Origin: Acanthacorydalis orientalis
Lineage: Eukaryota > Arthropoda > Insecta > Megaloptera > Corydalidae
NCBI GenBank assembly: GCA_034766995.1
Contig: CM068315.1
Span: 47,634,162-47,698,161, forward strand
Direction of reading: 5' to 3'
Length of the DNA: 64,000 nt
The notes under the pieces are model-generated. The model was given only the letters and a program-made list of their open reading frames with translations. It was not told where the DNA came from and did no database searches. This document shows positions 49,627 through 62,308 of this stretch, piece by piece. The position numbers and the translations under genes were made by a program. How positions within the stretch are numbered: the stretch's first letter is position 1; each line of letters opens with the position of its first letter.

Positions 49627-49740
49627 CAGTCAAGTCTCTTTTTATGCGGTAGATGCGTTCGACTGAAAACCGCATATAAAAAAATCGCACAAAAAAAATA
49701 ACATGATAAATTAGGGATACATTCGTTATTCATTAGTTAT
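49627..49740. mobile_element. Partial pogo/Tigger-like end
   Basis: The segment ACAGTCAAGTCTCTTTTTAT, then GCGGTAGATGCGTTCG, AAAACCGCATA and AAATCGCACAAAA, resembles one terminus of a Tigger-type element. No matching opposite terminus is found, so it is likely a broken end, lying 25 bp from the MITE above. Confidence 0.55.
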
Positions 49741-49771
49741 GTCTCAAATAAATAAGTTGACGTCACGGATT

Positions 49772-49827
<56 letters not shown>

Positions 49828-49831
<4 letters not shown>

Positions 49832-49975
49832 ATGTCTATATAAAAATTCTTGCAGATAGATGATTTTTTGCAACATATATTTTATATATGAGATAAACAT
49901 ATTTGAGTACTATAGAAACCCGACGTCATAAATAAGTATGTCGACGTCATCGAAAATTTTCTGTGGATAATTTTG

Positions 49976-49978
<3 letters not shown>
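49828..49978 (+). repeat. CRE-containing dispersed repeat, copy 3
   Basis: The best-preserved paired motifs of the family: CGACGTCATAAATAAGTATG followed by TCGACGTCATCG, then TTTTCTGTGGATAATTTTGA. Upstream it has TAGTATG, GCAACATAT and ATAAACATATTTGAGTAC. Both ends meet (TA)n arrays (49777-49827 and 49979-50056). Confidence 0.8.

Positions 49979-50056
<78 letters not shown>
49979..50056. repeat. (TA)n(GA)n microsatellite
   Basis: TA then GA units, starting directly at the 3' edge of the CRE-containing repeat copy 3. Confidence 0.95.
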
Positions 50057-50057
<1 letters not shown>

Positions 50058-52244
50058 TTTAATCTTCACATAAACACATAGAAATAATCAAACGGGAAGA
50101 GAAGATTAAATGGAGCATGCTTTACATTCCTTGCAATTATATTCAATTACAAAAACATTTACTGCAACTATATACACAGTATACAAAAATGACCTTGTTT
50201 TAAAAATAAAATCTTTTTATTAATGAAATATCTAAAAATGCAACGTTTAAGAGTTCCTTTCAATATTTTTACGTTACATGTTGAAAATGATACAAAAACA
50301 TACACATACTTCGTCAGAAATACAACAATTTACGTGATAGACCATACAATTATAATCAAAGTAAAGTTATTTATATTATATTCGTAGTATTTAAATTGAA
50401 TTGTTTCAATCGGGTCAAGTTAACGGGTGACTTTAATGTAAATAATTCTTAATCGAAAAATACTTTAAGCCAGCTATAATAAATAAAAAGTAATATCATT
50501 TAAGAAATTACACAATAAAGACGATATAAATGAACAAACCTTCATTATTTGTTTGTACATATTTTTGATCAGTGTTTTTTTTTGTTTTTGAAGACACGTT
50601 CAAATGATTAATCATTATCATGTATGTATGTCAAATTTTTATCGCTAGTTTTGCGACATGTTGACAAATTGAATCATCGACAAACTATTCCCACTTTTCA
50701 AAATATATCACTTGATTTGTACTAGCATAAATATATATTAATGTATAAATAAATATAATTTTAATTTATATTAATATATTCTATTCAAATAATTACAATT
50801 TCTCTATCAAACTAATTCGTTTTTTAATGTAACTCACTTTCCATTTTCACAAAAACAGGTATATAAAAAATTAACTGACTCGAAATTTAAGAAATGATTA
50901 TTTATAAACTTAACATAAAATATTAATAACTTAGTCTAAAAAAAAGTATTAAATGATATGTATTTACTATATCTATACTACAATCACAGATTCTAAGTAA
51001 AAAAAAAAAAATAATATGTAATAAATGTAATAATGAGTTAATTTTGAATTATATTTCATTATTTCATAATTTTTCACTTGCTATGATATATAACTATTCT
51101 GTATACTTCATTTTCCGTCTCTCGAATACAAATTATCGATTTTGTAACAATATTTTTATCAACTATAAAATAAGTAGCGAATATGATACACTTTAACGCA
51201 TTTAAAAAAATCTGTTTTATGAAGTTAAAACGTTAAATCCAATGTTTAAATAATTTTGTTCATATAAAAAATATCGATTATTTTTTACATGAACGATTTA
51301 TTTGAGAAAAACTTTACATTTTATTTTTCTACAGGCGTTAGTAAATCCTTATATATGAATCTTAAAAATCTTCCACAAGCATTATTGAACCACTTATTTT
51401 TCTGGCTTCAGATAATTATTCGATTGGGTAACATTTCCTTAGTGCTTCTAATTAAAATAATTGCATTACCATTGAACATAAAACGACTTCGATAATTTCC
51501 GTTCATTATTCAAGACTATTTTTAAACAAGCGTTGTCGAACAAATACATTATAAAACTACATTTGTGACTTCATAATTATGGAAACAGATATTTTATAAT
51601 GAATACAAAGGTGAAATTTTAAGTATAGCGCGTTTAGTTTTAAACTTTATTTTATATTATTTATTTTTATACACGTTAAGAACATGCGTATCACTTCTTG
51701 ACCTAAACTAATATTTTAAAAACATTTATTTTTTAACATTATTATAATAGATTTATCGTACATATTTTTTTTAAAAAAAAAACAATTTAAATATAACCAC
51801 AAAATAAAATATATCCAATCTAATTTCAACCAATATATTTAAAGTTTATTTCTTTTGTTTTGTGAAGAATTATACAAACATAAAACTCTGATTTCAAATT
51901 AATAAATCTGGAAAACACGTTTTAGTCTACCGTCCTTACAGTAAAATATTAATAATTCTGTACCAACACAGACATAAAATTCTAAAATTTTATAATTTTT
52001 TAAAAGAGTTCTAATATAAAAAGACATTTAACAGAAAAATAAAAATATAATAACATGTACATACTATCAACTTTAAAGGAAATAAAAGAACGACAAATAC
52101 ATTATTCGAAATATTAAATCAATATATTAAATGATAAAGCATCTTTTGCATAATAAGCACGTGTTGGAGTCGTTATTGCACCTGAGGTTCTTTAAACATA
52201 AAGTTTTTTTAAAATAGCGATTAACACACACATATTGTATATTT

Positions 52245-52731
52245 CGGTGTATAAAGCGACCTATATATATATAAGACGAGGTCGAAATTTTAAGATAAAA
52301 TTTATACATTTATCATATACAGGTGGTATAAGACGATCCTAAATTAAATACCTCTTTCACATGTTATAATACAATTTTGTGTCCAAAATCAAAATTAGGG
52401 GAATTACATTTCTCGATTTAAAATTTCAAAAATGGAACATCACCTTGTTTTGACATACTGTGTATTAAAACATCGTGTACGGCTTGTATCTAGAAGGCTA
52501 TGACTGTGCATTTTAATATTAAAAAAATATATATTTAAAATTAATAGCCCAACGAATTTATGTTATATGCCAAAGGTTAAGTTCCTTTTTTAAAATAAAG
52601 AATTTAATTTCTATATAAGCACAATAAATTCTTCGTGTTATTTTAAAATTTCTGTTTTTGTACTGGGCGTATAAAACAACACCTTACTTTTCGAACATTT
52701 TCATGGGTTTTAACGGTCGCCTTATACACTG
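52245..52731. mobile_element. pogo/Tigger-like MITE, GTGTATAAGGCGACC family
   Basis: A 487-bp element with inverted termini CGGTGTATAAAGCGACC (left) and CAGTGTATAAGGCGACC (right, inverted). Related subterminal copies (TATAAGACGA near 52272 and 52330, GTATAAAACAACACC near 52670) give clustered binding-site-like repeats, as in Tigger/pogo elements. No coding region is seen. It lies in the long MCT intron. Confidence 0.8.
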
Positions 52732-52760
52732 ATATATACAGTGTATACATACATACATAT

Positions 52761-52796
<36 letters not shown>

Positions 52797-53137
52797 GCAT
52801 GTACATAAACAGATATATGACCAGATTAAATACATTTTGAAAAATTGCCAAACATACATTAAAGTACAATAAAATTCAAATGAGCCTATGAACTTTTCTA
52901 CGACATTGCCAAAAAGAGAAACAAAATATTCTTCTTTCTGTAGGAATCATTTTAAGTATTACTTAAGCAAACTTTTAAAATATACACTTAAAATTTCAAT
53001 ATTAACATTTTCTATCATGTCACATATTCGAGAAACTAAGTATCGCATTTACATAAGATAGAAACATTATTACATAGAATATTATTTGGTATTGTTAAAA
53101 AATGTTTATGCATTTTAAAACGTTGAATTATTTGCGA

Positions 53138-53142
<5 letters not shown>

Positions 53143-53199
<57 letters not shown>
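53143..53199. repeat. (TA)n microsatellite
   Basis: A TA array of about 57 bp in the long MCT intron. Confidence 0.9.
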
Positions 53200-53202
<3 letters not shown>

Positions 53203-53517
53203 TTATGTTCACATATAAACAACATAATTGTCTGTCTGATTCATCGTTTTAGGTCAAAAACATGTTATCTTACAACTGGTATGTAAATTCTAGCTAAATT
53301 GATATAGTTTTAACTTACTAATATTTTCCTAATGATGTATATAATACTAAAATATATTCATTGCACTAAGAACAGAATAATAATTATTTTAAATGTCATT
53401 GACATCAGATAAGTGCAATACTCATTTGTAAAATTATTTACCATGTTCGATTTTAATTCTTATAATTCATGTTTATACAGTTAATTTATCTACAAAACAC
53501 ACAACCCCCCTCCACAC

Positions 53518-53519
53518 AT

Positions 53520-53590
<71 letters not shown>
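53518..53590. repeat. (CA)n(TA)n microsatellite
   Basis: CA units followed by about 55 bp of TA; preceded by a short CCCCCC run. Confidence 0.9.
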
Positions 53591-53592
<2 letters not shown>

Positions 53593-54062
53593 CGTATATA
53601 CGCGTAAGTGTACACTTACATACGGTAAGTATTTGTTATACAAATACTTAAGTTGTTATCATTTGATTTCATAAAGTATTTTGTTACTTTTTAAATGTTT
53701 GAACCAATCATCAAGATTTAAACAAATACAAAATTTTAAGTAAAACACTTATATTTGTTTTACTGACTTACGTTCGAAAATACAAATAGGTTAATTAAAA
53801 CCGTAATGTTATATAAACATGCAGTGTGAATATGTGACGTCATTACTAGACTTAATTGAAAAAACATCAAAAAAAAAACAAGTTTTAGAAAAACATATAT
53901 ACGTGATATCCTTTTAACATCAAATCAGTAAAATGTCTGTTGATATACTTTAAATGTTTCAAAATTTTCTTTTCGAATATAAATATTTCAAAAGATTTAT
54001 ACACGTCATTTTTTTTACAAATAAGGTAAATTCTTAAACTGAATATGGCTTTTCTAATCAAA

Positions 54063-55280
54063 TAGCGGAACGTGGGGAGGTCTGACCCTATTTTCAAAAA
54101 AAAAATAATGTAAAATCAATAAAATATTTTTTTACAGGAAGTAAATGTGGAATATTAATTGAGTACCATGCGTAATACGAATAAATTTTTAAAGAATTTT
54201 TAGTTCTACTAAAAAAAAATTTACCTAATGTTTTTCGTAGTAGGAAAAATTGGGTGAAAACTCACAAGTTACGGGAGGTTTGACCCCCCCCCCCCCCCTA
54301 TGGGAAGTTTGACTCTAGTCTTAAATGAATCACTGAAATTTCAAATATTACGGTTTATTTGCTTTACTGTATTATAAACTTATTTATACAATTATTATAA
54401 ATAAATACTTGTTAAATAATAATAACATGGCTCCACCAATATATCATTATAAAAAAAAATATTAAGTGAAGTCACTGTGGAGAAAGAATTATGAACATTT
54501 TTTTTTTGAAGGTGCTTGTTTTTTTGCAACTTTTACCCTTTGGTTCTACAACTTTCTCGATGTTTTTTTTTCAAGTCGGGCGTTCTTTTCCTCCTCAATA
54601 CTTTTTCGTTTCGATTGACATGTTTCGCATTCCCGTGTAATTTTTACCATAACCGAAGTGTCGGTTAGTATCCTACTAACTACTATTTTCGTTGAATTTG
54701 TATTTTTTCTCGACTTTGCTTTTGGCATAGATCGGATTTCTGATGAATTTTAGGTACAATCACGTGGTACAATCACGCGGTAAATTTCACCCGGTAAATT
54801 TGACAGCTTCAATAGCACGAGAAAAGATTTTATACATTCTTTTTCGAATAACAAGGTCACAGACTTACATATTACCTGTATTTACACTAAATTGTGTCCT
54901 ACCTCCAAGCCTCCAATCAAAATTTTGGTCAAATATCACGAATAATACAATTTCGACATAAACATATGAAAATGTACATGAACAGCACTTTTTGATTTAA
55001 TAACACCTAAAATCACTAAATAAGAGTGCAACGAGTAACAACCGAGGTAAATAACATTTAGTTATATTTACTACTTGTAAATATTAGCTTAACGCAGTAA
55101 CCAAAAAATGACAATTTTATAGTCCACATTTTTCTTTTTGTAATAATTTGTTTTATGTAAAGTTTGCAGATTTGCCATTCTGAAAATTACGTTTGTGTGC
55201 TTATATTTTTATGAAAATATTTTTAGAAAATGTTTCGCAAATGGTATTTTGAGTACGGTCAAACCTCCCCATGTTCCCCA
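54063..55280 (-). mobile_element. pogo-like transposon with transposase C-terminus
   Basis: An element of about 1.2 kb with inverted termini sharing GGAAC.TGGGGAGGT.TGACC (left near 54067, right near 55275). Extra subterminal copies are GGGAGGTTTGACC at 54273 and GGGAAGTTTGAC at 54302, the first followed by 15 C (54284-54298). On the minus strand 54546-54728 reads PKAKSRKNTNSTK, SRILTDTSVMVKI and a basic/acidic SIEEEKNARLEKKTSRK tail. PKA.SRK...SRILTDT and a K/E-rich end are characteristic of the C-terminal tail of pogo/jerky-type DDE transposases. The catalytic domain is gone. Confidence 0.8.
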
Positions 55281-55740
55281 ATTGATATTGTTAGTTAAGC
55301 TACATATATGATGCGTTGACATGCAAAATGTTTCCACGACTAAATAACCTACATAAAAAAAACCGTAACGTACTGACCAACATAACAAACAACTGTTTTA
55401 CAAAATAATCATAAATATAATTACTACCATTTTATACTTTGGATAGATAGACATTTAGGATATTTATATCTTGAAAGTATATAGTTTTAATTTACTCTCT
55501 CTATATACTTATTTCCTAAATATATCTAGTAAATACAAAGTTTATAATTAAATATGTATTTTTTTAAAAAAAGTATATCTTTTATAAAAAAAAACAAACA
55601 TAAATTACACTAAATTTTACTTATCAGGAACCACGTATTGCAATTCACTATATAATCTGACTTCAAATTTACAATGTATTTGATATTTAAGTAAAACCGT
55701 TATTATAGAACACATCCACAAAACATAAAACATGACTTAC

Positions 55741-55767
55741 ATTTTTACCCGCATTCGTTTCCATCAT
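55741..55767 (-). CDS. Candidate first coding exon of the MCT gene
   Basis: The minus strand reads ATGATG then codons for ETNAGKN, ending AAAAAT|GTAAGT, a consensus donor. The exon ends in phase 0 and MCT exon 2 begins in phase 0 after a strong acceptor, so the join gives MMETNAGKN followed by [13 protein letters not shown] with no stop. This would bring the transporter to about 825 residues. Support is limited to an ATG, a good donor and a correct phase over 27 nt. A short acidic or Ser-rich N-terminus before the TM1 signature is usual in MCTs. A different first exon anywhere upstream of 34744 remains possible. Confidence 0.45.
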
Positions 55768-56277
55768 CACAATACACAACAATCACAGAACTGTCAATTG
55801 ATATCAAAACAAATTGTGTTGGTACAGTTTCTCCTTATCAATAAAATAAAATATCTAACTAATTTCACTCGTTTACATACATTTCAAATAGCTACATGCA
55901 TGTAATTAATGAACAGCTTGACATAACAATACAACAAAGTTCGATTCACATTCTTAATTCGAGTACACTGTCTGCTTTCAAACATTAACTATTAATTAAA
56001 CATAAAGTAGAATCTGCATTAGATTAGAATACTATCTCAAGGTTAATAAAAACGGTTAAAGTCTAAACTTTAAATATGGACACGAGCCTTCCCAGATAAA
56101 CAGTTCATCTGATAGATAGCAAGACGAAATAAAAAGATATGTGAATAAATGTGTTAAGTAAATGTTGCCACGCCTGGTTCGTAAGATTATGTTTAATTTT
56201 ATTTTCAAATATTTGTAACAAATGTTATCTTTTTAAAAATGAGAACATACGTTGTACATACGTACATACATACATAC

Positions 56278-56326
<49 letters not shown>

Positions 56327-56393
56327 TATATAAATAGCCTGTATACCTACACAGATTATTGATATAGTTTAAATAATTCAAACATATACATAT

Positions 56394-56437
<44 letters not shown>

Positions 56438-56620
56438 ATATATATAATATATATATATATATAATATATATATATATATAAATTATATCAATAACCAATA
56501 ACCTATAGCCGTACCTATAAAACAGATTTGCCATCAGTTTGTAACTTTTATTAATATTAGCCTTATTAATATTAGTAATTTGCATACACATACAAACATA
56601 TGTAGTACACATAGATGTAT

Positions 56621-56728
<108 letters not shown>

Positions 56729-56919
56729 TGGAGTGTAAAAAAACTGTGTCATTTTAATGCATGTAATTTAAACGTGACCTATCAGAGAAATTGTATGGAT
56801 AATGAGACTATTCCATGTAAAGTCACCAAGTCGAGAAAACAATTAAGAATTTTGAAAATTCATCTTGAATTTAAATTATATTTTTTAAAATGGCTCGGTT
56901 TTTTGTATACTAGTCAGTG

Positions 56920-56969
<50 letters not shown>

Positions 56970-57370
56970 CTTCCAAGTATTTTCATAGTTTTGTTCCATA
57001 GAGATGTTTATGACTTTATCAATTGACGATACTCAAAAAATAGGAGTATTTTTTATACATTAATCTGAAATCATCATAAAAAAGTATTAAAATTACACAC
57101 TTATGTATAAGTAACGAAAAAACAATTGATTGTAAAATATCCGGCATAAAAAGAATAATTTAAAAAAACTGTAAAAAATAATAAAATAATTTTATTGAAA
57201 CAGAATAGTTTTTTAAATTTGATGAGCTTTTTCTCTACGATGCAGGCAAATATTTAGGCAATTATTTAAATCTTTTAGAATATTGTCATTATCCCTATAA
57301 TATCAAAATAGTTCAATATTCTAATCCATTACTTTCCTTCATTATTTTAATACATACATAATACACACAG

Positions 57371-57394
57371 TTATATAGATTTATTTGAATTATG

Positions 57395-57450
<56 letters not shown>

Positions 57451-57465
57451 CATATATATATATAC

Positions 57466-57518
<53 letters not shown>

Positions 57519-57546
57519 CATATATAATTCAAATAAATCTATATAA
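57371..57546. repeat. Inverted repeat enclosing a TA array
   Basis: Unique-sequence arms 57371-57393 and 57524-57546 are perfectly complementary over 23 bp (core AGATTTATTTGAATTAT). They enclose about 130 bp of TA/TACA units that are themselves largely self-complementary, so the whole 176 bp is one long palindrome. Confidence 0.9.
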
Positions 57547-57756
57547 TGAAATTAAGTATGGAAATGTGTACATAAAATAAATTACAATTGTTTAAATACA
57601 TTCAAAGAAATCAATATACGTTCGCTCTACAGAATATACTTTATACTATTCTACGTATTCTAATTTCTCATCAATATAACATTGATTTTTAAATACAAAA
57701 AAATCAGTGAAATCTAATATAAAATAAATGAAAAATACATATATATATATAGATAG

Positions 57757-57787
<31 letters not shown>

Positions 57788-58037
57788 TTCTTTTTTTATA
57801 ATTTAATATTTCACTTCACTTAAATGATGCTTCATTTTATTTATTTTTTCATTAACATCTTTTTTTAATCACGGTAATGAATCCATTTCATTAAATCGAA
57901 ACATATAGAATTACAAAAATGTACACCATTTATGAAATTAATTTATGAATATATTTGTGAATCCGAATAGAATTTAAGGTTCATTTCAACTGTGTGTGTG
58001 TATATATATATATATACATACATATGTGTGTGTGTGT

Positions 58038-58093
58038 GTAAATGGAAAATCATGGAAGAGGCCTTTATGCAACAGTGGATTGACAGAGGCTAA
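58038..58093 (+). mobile_element. Non-LTR retrotransposon terminal fragment
   Basis: The plus strand reads WKIMEEAFMQQWIDRG and a stop, nearly identical to the end of the copy at 59478-59712. It is flanked by a (TG)n tract on the left and a (TA)n tract (58096-58145) on the right. Confidence 0.75.
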
Positions 58094-58145
<52 letters not shown>

Positions 58146-58976
58146 GTGTACATGTGTGTGTTCGTTTAAAACTAGATTTATCCACAAATACGTTTTTATC
58201 TGTCCATTTAAACGGAGATTTTTTATCACTTTAATACACCTTAATATATTTATTTAGTAAATTACTGATATTAACCTCTTACATTACTGATAATTGTTAC
58301 TATATAACTTTATGAGCGGTATTGATACTGAATACACAAATAAACCACTTGAAAATTACATTTTCTTGAAATATTTTACAAATAAGAATAATAAAACTAC
58401 AGCGTAAAAAATACTCATTAATTATTTTAACATAAAATTATTTTAAAAAATATGTACTTAACAACTGATTATACACTTGAAATTATTGATAAGTACGCAA
58501 TACAATATTTTTTAAACATGGTGTGTATTGAAACTGTACATTTTAAAATATAATTTTACAATAATATTATAAATCTGCACAACAATTTTGAATGTATTTG
58601 ATACAAAATATTAACATTTGATGATGTATGTATGTATGTGTATATATATATATACGCATACAGAGAGAAGCACAGAAAGACATATATTACAAATAAAAAA
58701 AAATAATAAACAAACTGGGTATGAAAATAAATGAAAATTATAGATAGAAATGCGAAAACGGTATATAACAGAAATGGACGGAACATATTACAGAGAACAA
58801 AGACAATAAATCGACAAAGGAAGTTATTGAATATGAGTATAAAATTGTCAAAAAAAAACGAATTAATAATTGTGATAAGAAAATTGGTAAAAAAATTCCC
58901 TATGGTGTTCTTAATGAAAAAAAATTGAGTGGAATTTATTCAACAGTGTATCGTCAAATGATCTAAAGGATGATAA

Positions 58977-58985
<9 letters not shown>

Positions 58986-59033
<48 letters not shown>
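58986..59033. repeat. (TA)n microsatellite
   Basis: A TA array of about 48 bp without a recognised element beside it. Confidence 0.9.
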
Positions 59034-59036
<3 letters not shown>

Positions 59037-59169
59037 AAAATCACATCAATATAGTTTTTAGAAAAGCATGGTCTGACTTCTTATTTAGTTTATTTATGAA
59101 AAAGATATATTTTCACATATAAGACAATTTAATTTTTCACCATTAATAACATTAGTATTATAATTTACA

Positions 59170-59174
<5 letters not shown>

Positions 59175-59221
<47 letters not shown>
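59175..59221. repeat. (TA)n microsatellite
   Basis: A TA array of about 46 bp, 190 bp left of the array at 59415. Confidence 0.9.
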
Positions 59222-59222
<1 letters not shown>

Positions 59223-59409
59223 GTAAACATGTTTCTCACATGTACTCCAATACATTCATACTATAATACTCAACCTTCAGCTATGTTCAATAAAAAATTA
59301 AAATCGTGTCCCGTGTAACTGTTGAAACAAAACTAAATAATGTATACACATTGTACGGATACAAATCAGTCTCAAATTTTCTATTACAAGAATTAGTTTA
59401 TAGAAAAAA

Positions 59410-59414
<5 letters not shown>

Positions 59415-59477
<63 letters not shown>
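59415..59477. repeat. (TA)n array at retrotransposon 5' truncation
   Basis: A TA array of about 62 bp whose right edge is the truncation point of the retrotransposon fragment; the frame reads from TA repeats straight into WAGHIARRED. Confidence 0.95.
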
Positions 59478-59479
<2 letters not shown>

Positions 59480-59710
59480 GCAGGACATATCGCAAGAAGA
59501 GAAGACAACCGATGGACAAGAGAAATTATTGACTGGGAACCAAGGAATATGAAAAGACCGAGAAAGAGACCAATGAACAGATGGGATAAGGATATTGAAA
59601 ACTTTCTTGGAAAACTGTGGAAAAGAGAGGCACTGAATCGAACAAAATGGAAAATCATGGAAGAGGCCTTTATCCAGCAGTGGATTAACAGGGGCTGATG
59701 ATGATGATGA

Positions 59711-59712
<2 letters not shown>
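59478..59712 (+). mobile_element. Non-LTR retrotransposon, C-terminal 75 codons
   Basis: The open frame ends WAGHIARREDNRWTREI...RPMNRWDKDIENF...KLWKREALNRTKWKIM...QQWINRG and a stop at about 59698. The W.GH.AR..D.RW...W.PR..R..GRP..RW.DD pattern is the well-known C-terminal end of insect endonuclease/reverse-transcriptase elements. A (GAT)n tail follows the stop and continues into (TA)n. The frame is undamaged over its whole length, so the insertion may be relatively young, but everything 5' of it is missing. Confidence 0.85.
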
Positions 59713-59759
<47 letters not shown>

Positions 59760-59762
<3 letters not shown>

Positions 59763-59921
59763 GGGGCCTTCGCCCCTTGCTCGCTGCATTCACTAACCGC
59801 CAAGCTTGCCTACTTGTCAATTATAATCCTGTACATGTAACCCAATGAAACAATAAACATATTTCTTAGAAGTCATTTATGCTGTATAATTATTATCACA
59901 GATATATCGCAACGTAGTTGG

Positions 59922-59925
<4 letters not shown>
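59760..59925 (-). repeat. Hairpin-ended dispersed repeat, copy 3
   Basis: This starts TAGGGGCCTTCGCCCCTTGC, where AGGGGC-CTTC-GCCCCT is a perfect 6-bp hairpin at 59762-59777. It then shows CTCGCTGC, CCTGTACATGTAACC and AATGAAACAATAAACATATT, and continues into TGTATAATTATTATCACAGA and CGCAACGT, the opening motifs of the CRE-containing repeat. This copy therefore links the two repeat families into one larger element. Both sides are (TA)n. Confidence 0.75.
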
Positions 59926-59968
<43 letters not shown>

Positions 59969-60998
59969 CGATAATCGTAAAAAAATATTTTGTATGTTTA
60001 ATTTAGTACTTATAAATATTTCTCTTGACTGTAAAAAAACACTTATTCAAATATATAAATTAGGAGCACAAAGTTGACATAACATCAAAAACTACAAAAA
60101 TTTCGTAAATGAATATAAATATTATATACATATAAACATATATATTTCAAATGCAAAAAAATATTTAATTATTATAGATTTAAGATGTGTCTACTTCGAA
60201 AAGTTTAAATAACTAACTTTTAATAAATTTTGAAATCAGCATATTCATATAATTTAACAACGAGTTAGAATTTAAAACCAAGTCTTAGAAGTGAAATCTT
60301 AAATCACTGGACTATGTCTATTTTTATACAAACACTAATACGGCAAAATAATATTATCAATTAAAAGATATAATTAGACATGTCAAACACTACACATATG
60401 TATTATTATGTATTATTTCAGTAGGGAAATAACAAATAATCAATTAACCTTGATTCTTATAAAAAAAAAGTTCAACATTATGAGATTTTTGTTACAGACC
60501 AAACAAAAATATATATTAAAATTGCGGACAACAAAAAAGGCAATAAATCAAAAACTAACAAAAAATGTATATAAGAAAAAAAAATGTATAAGAGATACAT
60601 TAACAATTTAGAACTGTTACGAATAAGTGTATTAATAGAGTAATACTTTTTCAAATCACCGTGTGAACAAGTCTTCATTTACGTTTGAAAGCAACACAAC
60701 ACTTAAAAATAGTATTTCAGTTTTTATTCATGTATTTTTATCATCTGAGATCATTGTTTTTACATTCAAACAAAAAGCCAGACAACTAGTCTAGAACAAA
60801 TTTTACGTATAATGACACTGAAAACTATTTTCGATTGGTACAGAGAAGCACGTAAACAATGCAGAAAAATCGAGTTTGAAACGATTTGATAGGTACTTTG
60901 ATTTTTCATAAACACTTCGTTTATAAAAAAAAATGTATATGTGGTTAGAAGTATTCCATAAAATGAATATTTGTGTTTGTAAATATTTGTACATATTG

Positions 60999-62087
60999 TT
61001 GGGTCATCCCAGAAGTGATGCGTTTTTTTTAAAAATAACTTTTGAAAGAGCGAAAAAAATGATTTTTTAACTTGGATGCAAAATTCGGGAAAATTTGTAT
61101 CAAACTTCTTATTTTAATCTTAACTTTTCATTTCATTGACGATAAAACTTTTTAGGTTTTGCATTAAAGAAAGAGACGAAAAATTATTCATTTTCTGTTG
61201 GCTAATGCTGACCGTCTTTCATCAATGGATTGATTTAGCCGTACCAGTTGTTCACAATACAACTCCTTTGTGATGGTTCGATTCTCTGATAATAGCACGT
61301 AATGAATAATTCCTTTCATATCCTACCAAATAATCCACATAAACTTTTTTACATGAAGCCCTCCTTTCGAAGTTGACGATAGTGTTTTGTTGCGAACAAC
61401 CGATTGCCTTTGACGTTTAATATTGTTATAAATAATCCATTTTTCATCACCAGTAACAATTCTATTCAGAAACCGATCATTTTGCAATCGGCACAGATGA
61501 TAAGTGCAAATATGCACATGTTGTTTTAAATTAATGTCTGATAACTCGTGTAGAACCCACCGACTCAGCTTAGAAACCTTACGAATAATTTCAAGTTCCG
61601 ATGAATAATTGAATGTGTTGATTTGAGCTTCTTGGCTAATTCTTCTACCATTGAACTAGGATTTTGATACACTAGTGTTTGCAGGACCACATTATCAAAC
61701 TCTATGAAGGACGTCCTGACCTTTCCTCGTTTTCAAGGTTGTAGTTCCCGGACCGAAATCGTTGAAACCATCTTTGTCCTCGGCTAAGACTAATAATATC
61801 TGAACCATAAATTTTCCATAATTATTTCACTGCAGTCGTGGCGTTGTTGCCCTGACGAGACTCGCAAAGCAAAATATGCCTAATATGCTCTTTTGACACT
61901 TCTATGATAACTAATATTTTCTCGTATAAATTTGCGCGATTACTGTTAATCTTCCACGTTAAGACTGAGAAAACTTTAGGTACAATTGAGCAGCATATGC
62001 ACTGATACGTTATTGCAATAATTGCAAAGTTTTGCATCACCATTTTCACCTATATGAAAACACCAAATTACTTGTGAGATAACCAAA
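60999..62087 (-). mobile_element. mariner-type transposon, internally deleted
   Basis: A 1.09-kb element with left terminus TTGGGTCATCCCAGAAGTGA and a related inverted right terminus (TGGTTATCTCACAAGTAATT). Minus-strand segments give KINSNRANLYEKILVIIEVS, EHIRHILLCESRQGNNATTA near the N-terminus, LNRIVTGDEKWIIYNNIKR in the catalytic core and YCEQLVRLNQSIDERRSAL near the C-terminus. Frameshifts and a deletion make it inactive. It is the same family as the intronic copy at 14592-15424 but keeps part of the catalytic core. Confidence 0.85.
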
Positions 62088-62265
62088 TATATGATTTAGA
62101 AAACTAAACATTTATATAATGAACATTTAATTCCAAACGAGAGTACTTTAAAATGAATTTTAATTGTTAATATATAAACATACTGCTTGACTGACTGTTA
62201 GATAATATTAAAACATACATAGACATATTTTTTTTTAACATAAAAATGTAGTTTTTCATGTTTTT

Positions 62266-62308
<43 letters not shown>

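Larger units (their letters stand above)
34745..55740 (-). other. Proposed 21-kb first intron of the MCT gene
   Basis: No other host exon is recognised between the acceptor at 34745 (TTTTTTCTAG) and the proposed donor at 55740 (GTAAGT). The interval is filled with mariner, pogo-like and dispersed repeats, TA arrays and AT-rich unique sequence. A 63-codon frame at 37020-37211 is not low-complexity but resembles nothing known to me. If the proposed first exon is wrong, part of this interval is simply intergenic. Confidence 0.5.

Noticed and set aside
55748..55767. Alternative donor GCGG|GTAAAA for the MCT first exon
   Set aside because: It would leave phase 1 and create a TGA directly after joining to exon 2; the AAT|GTAAGT donor keeps the frame.
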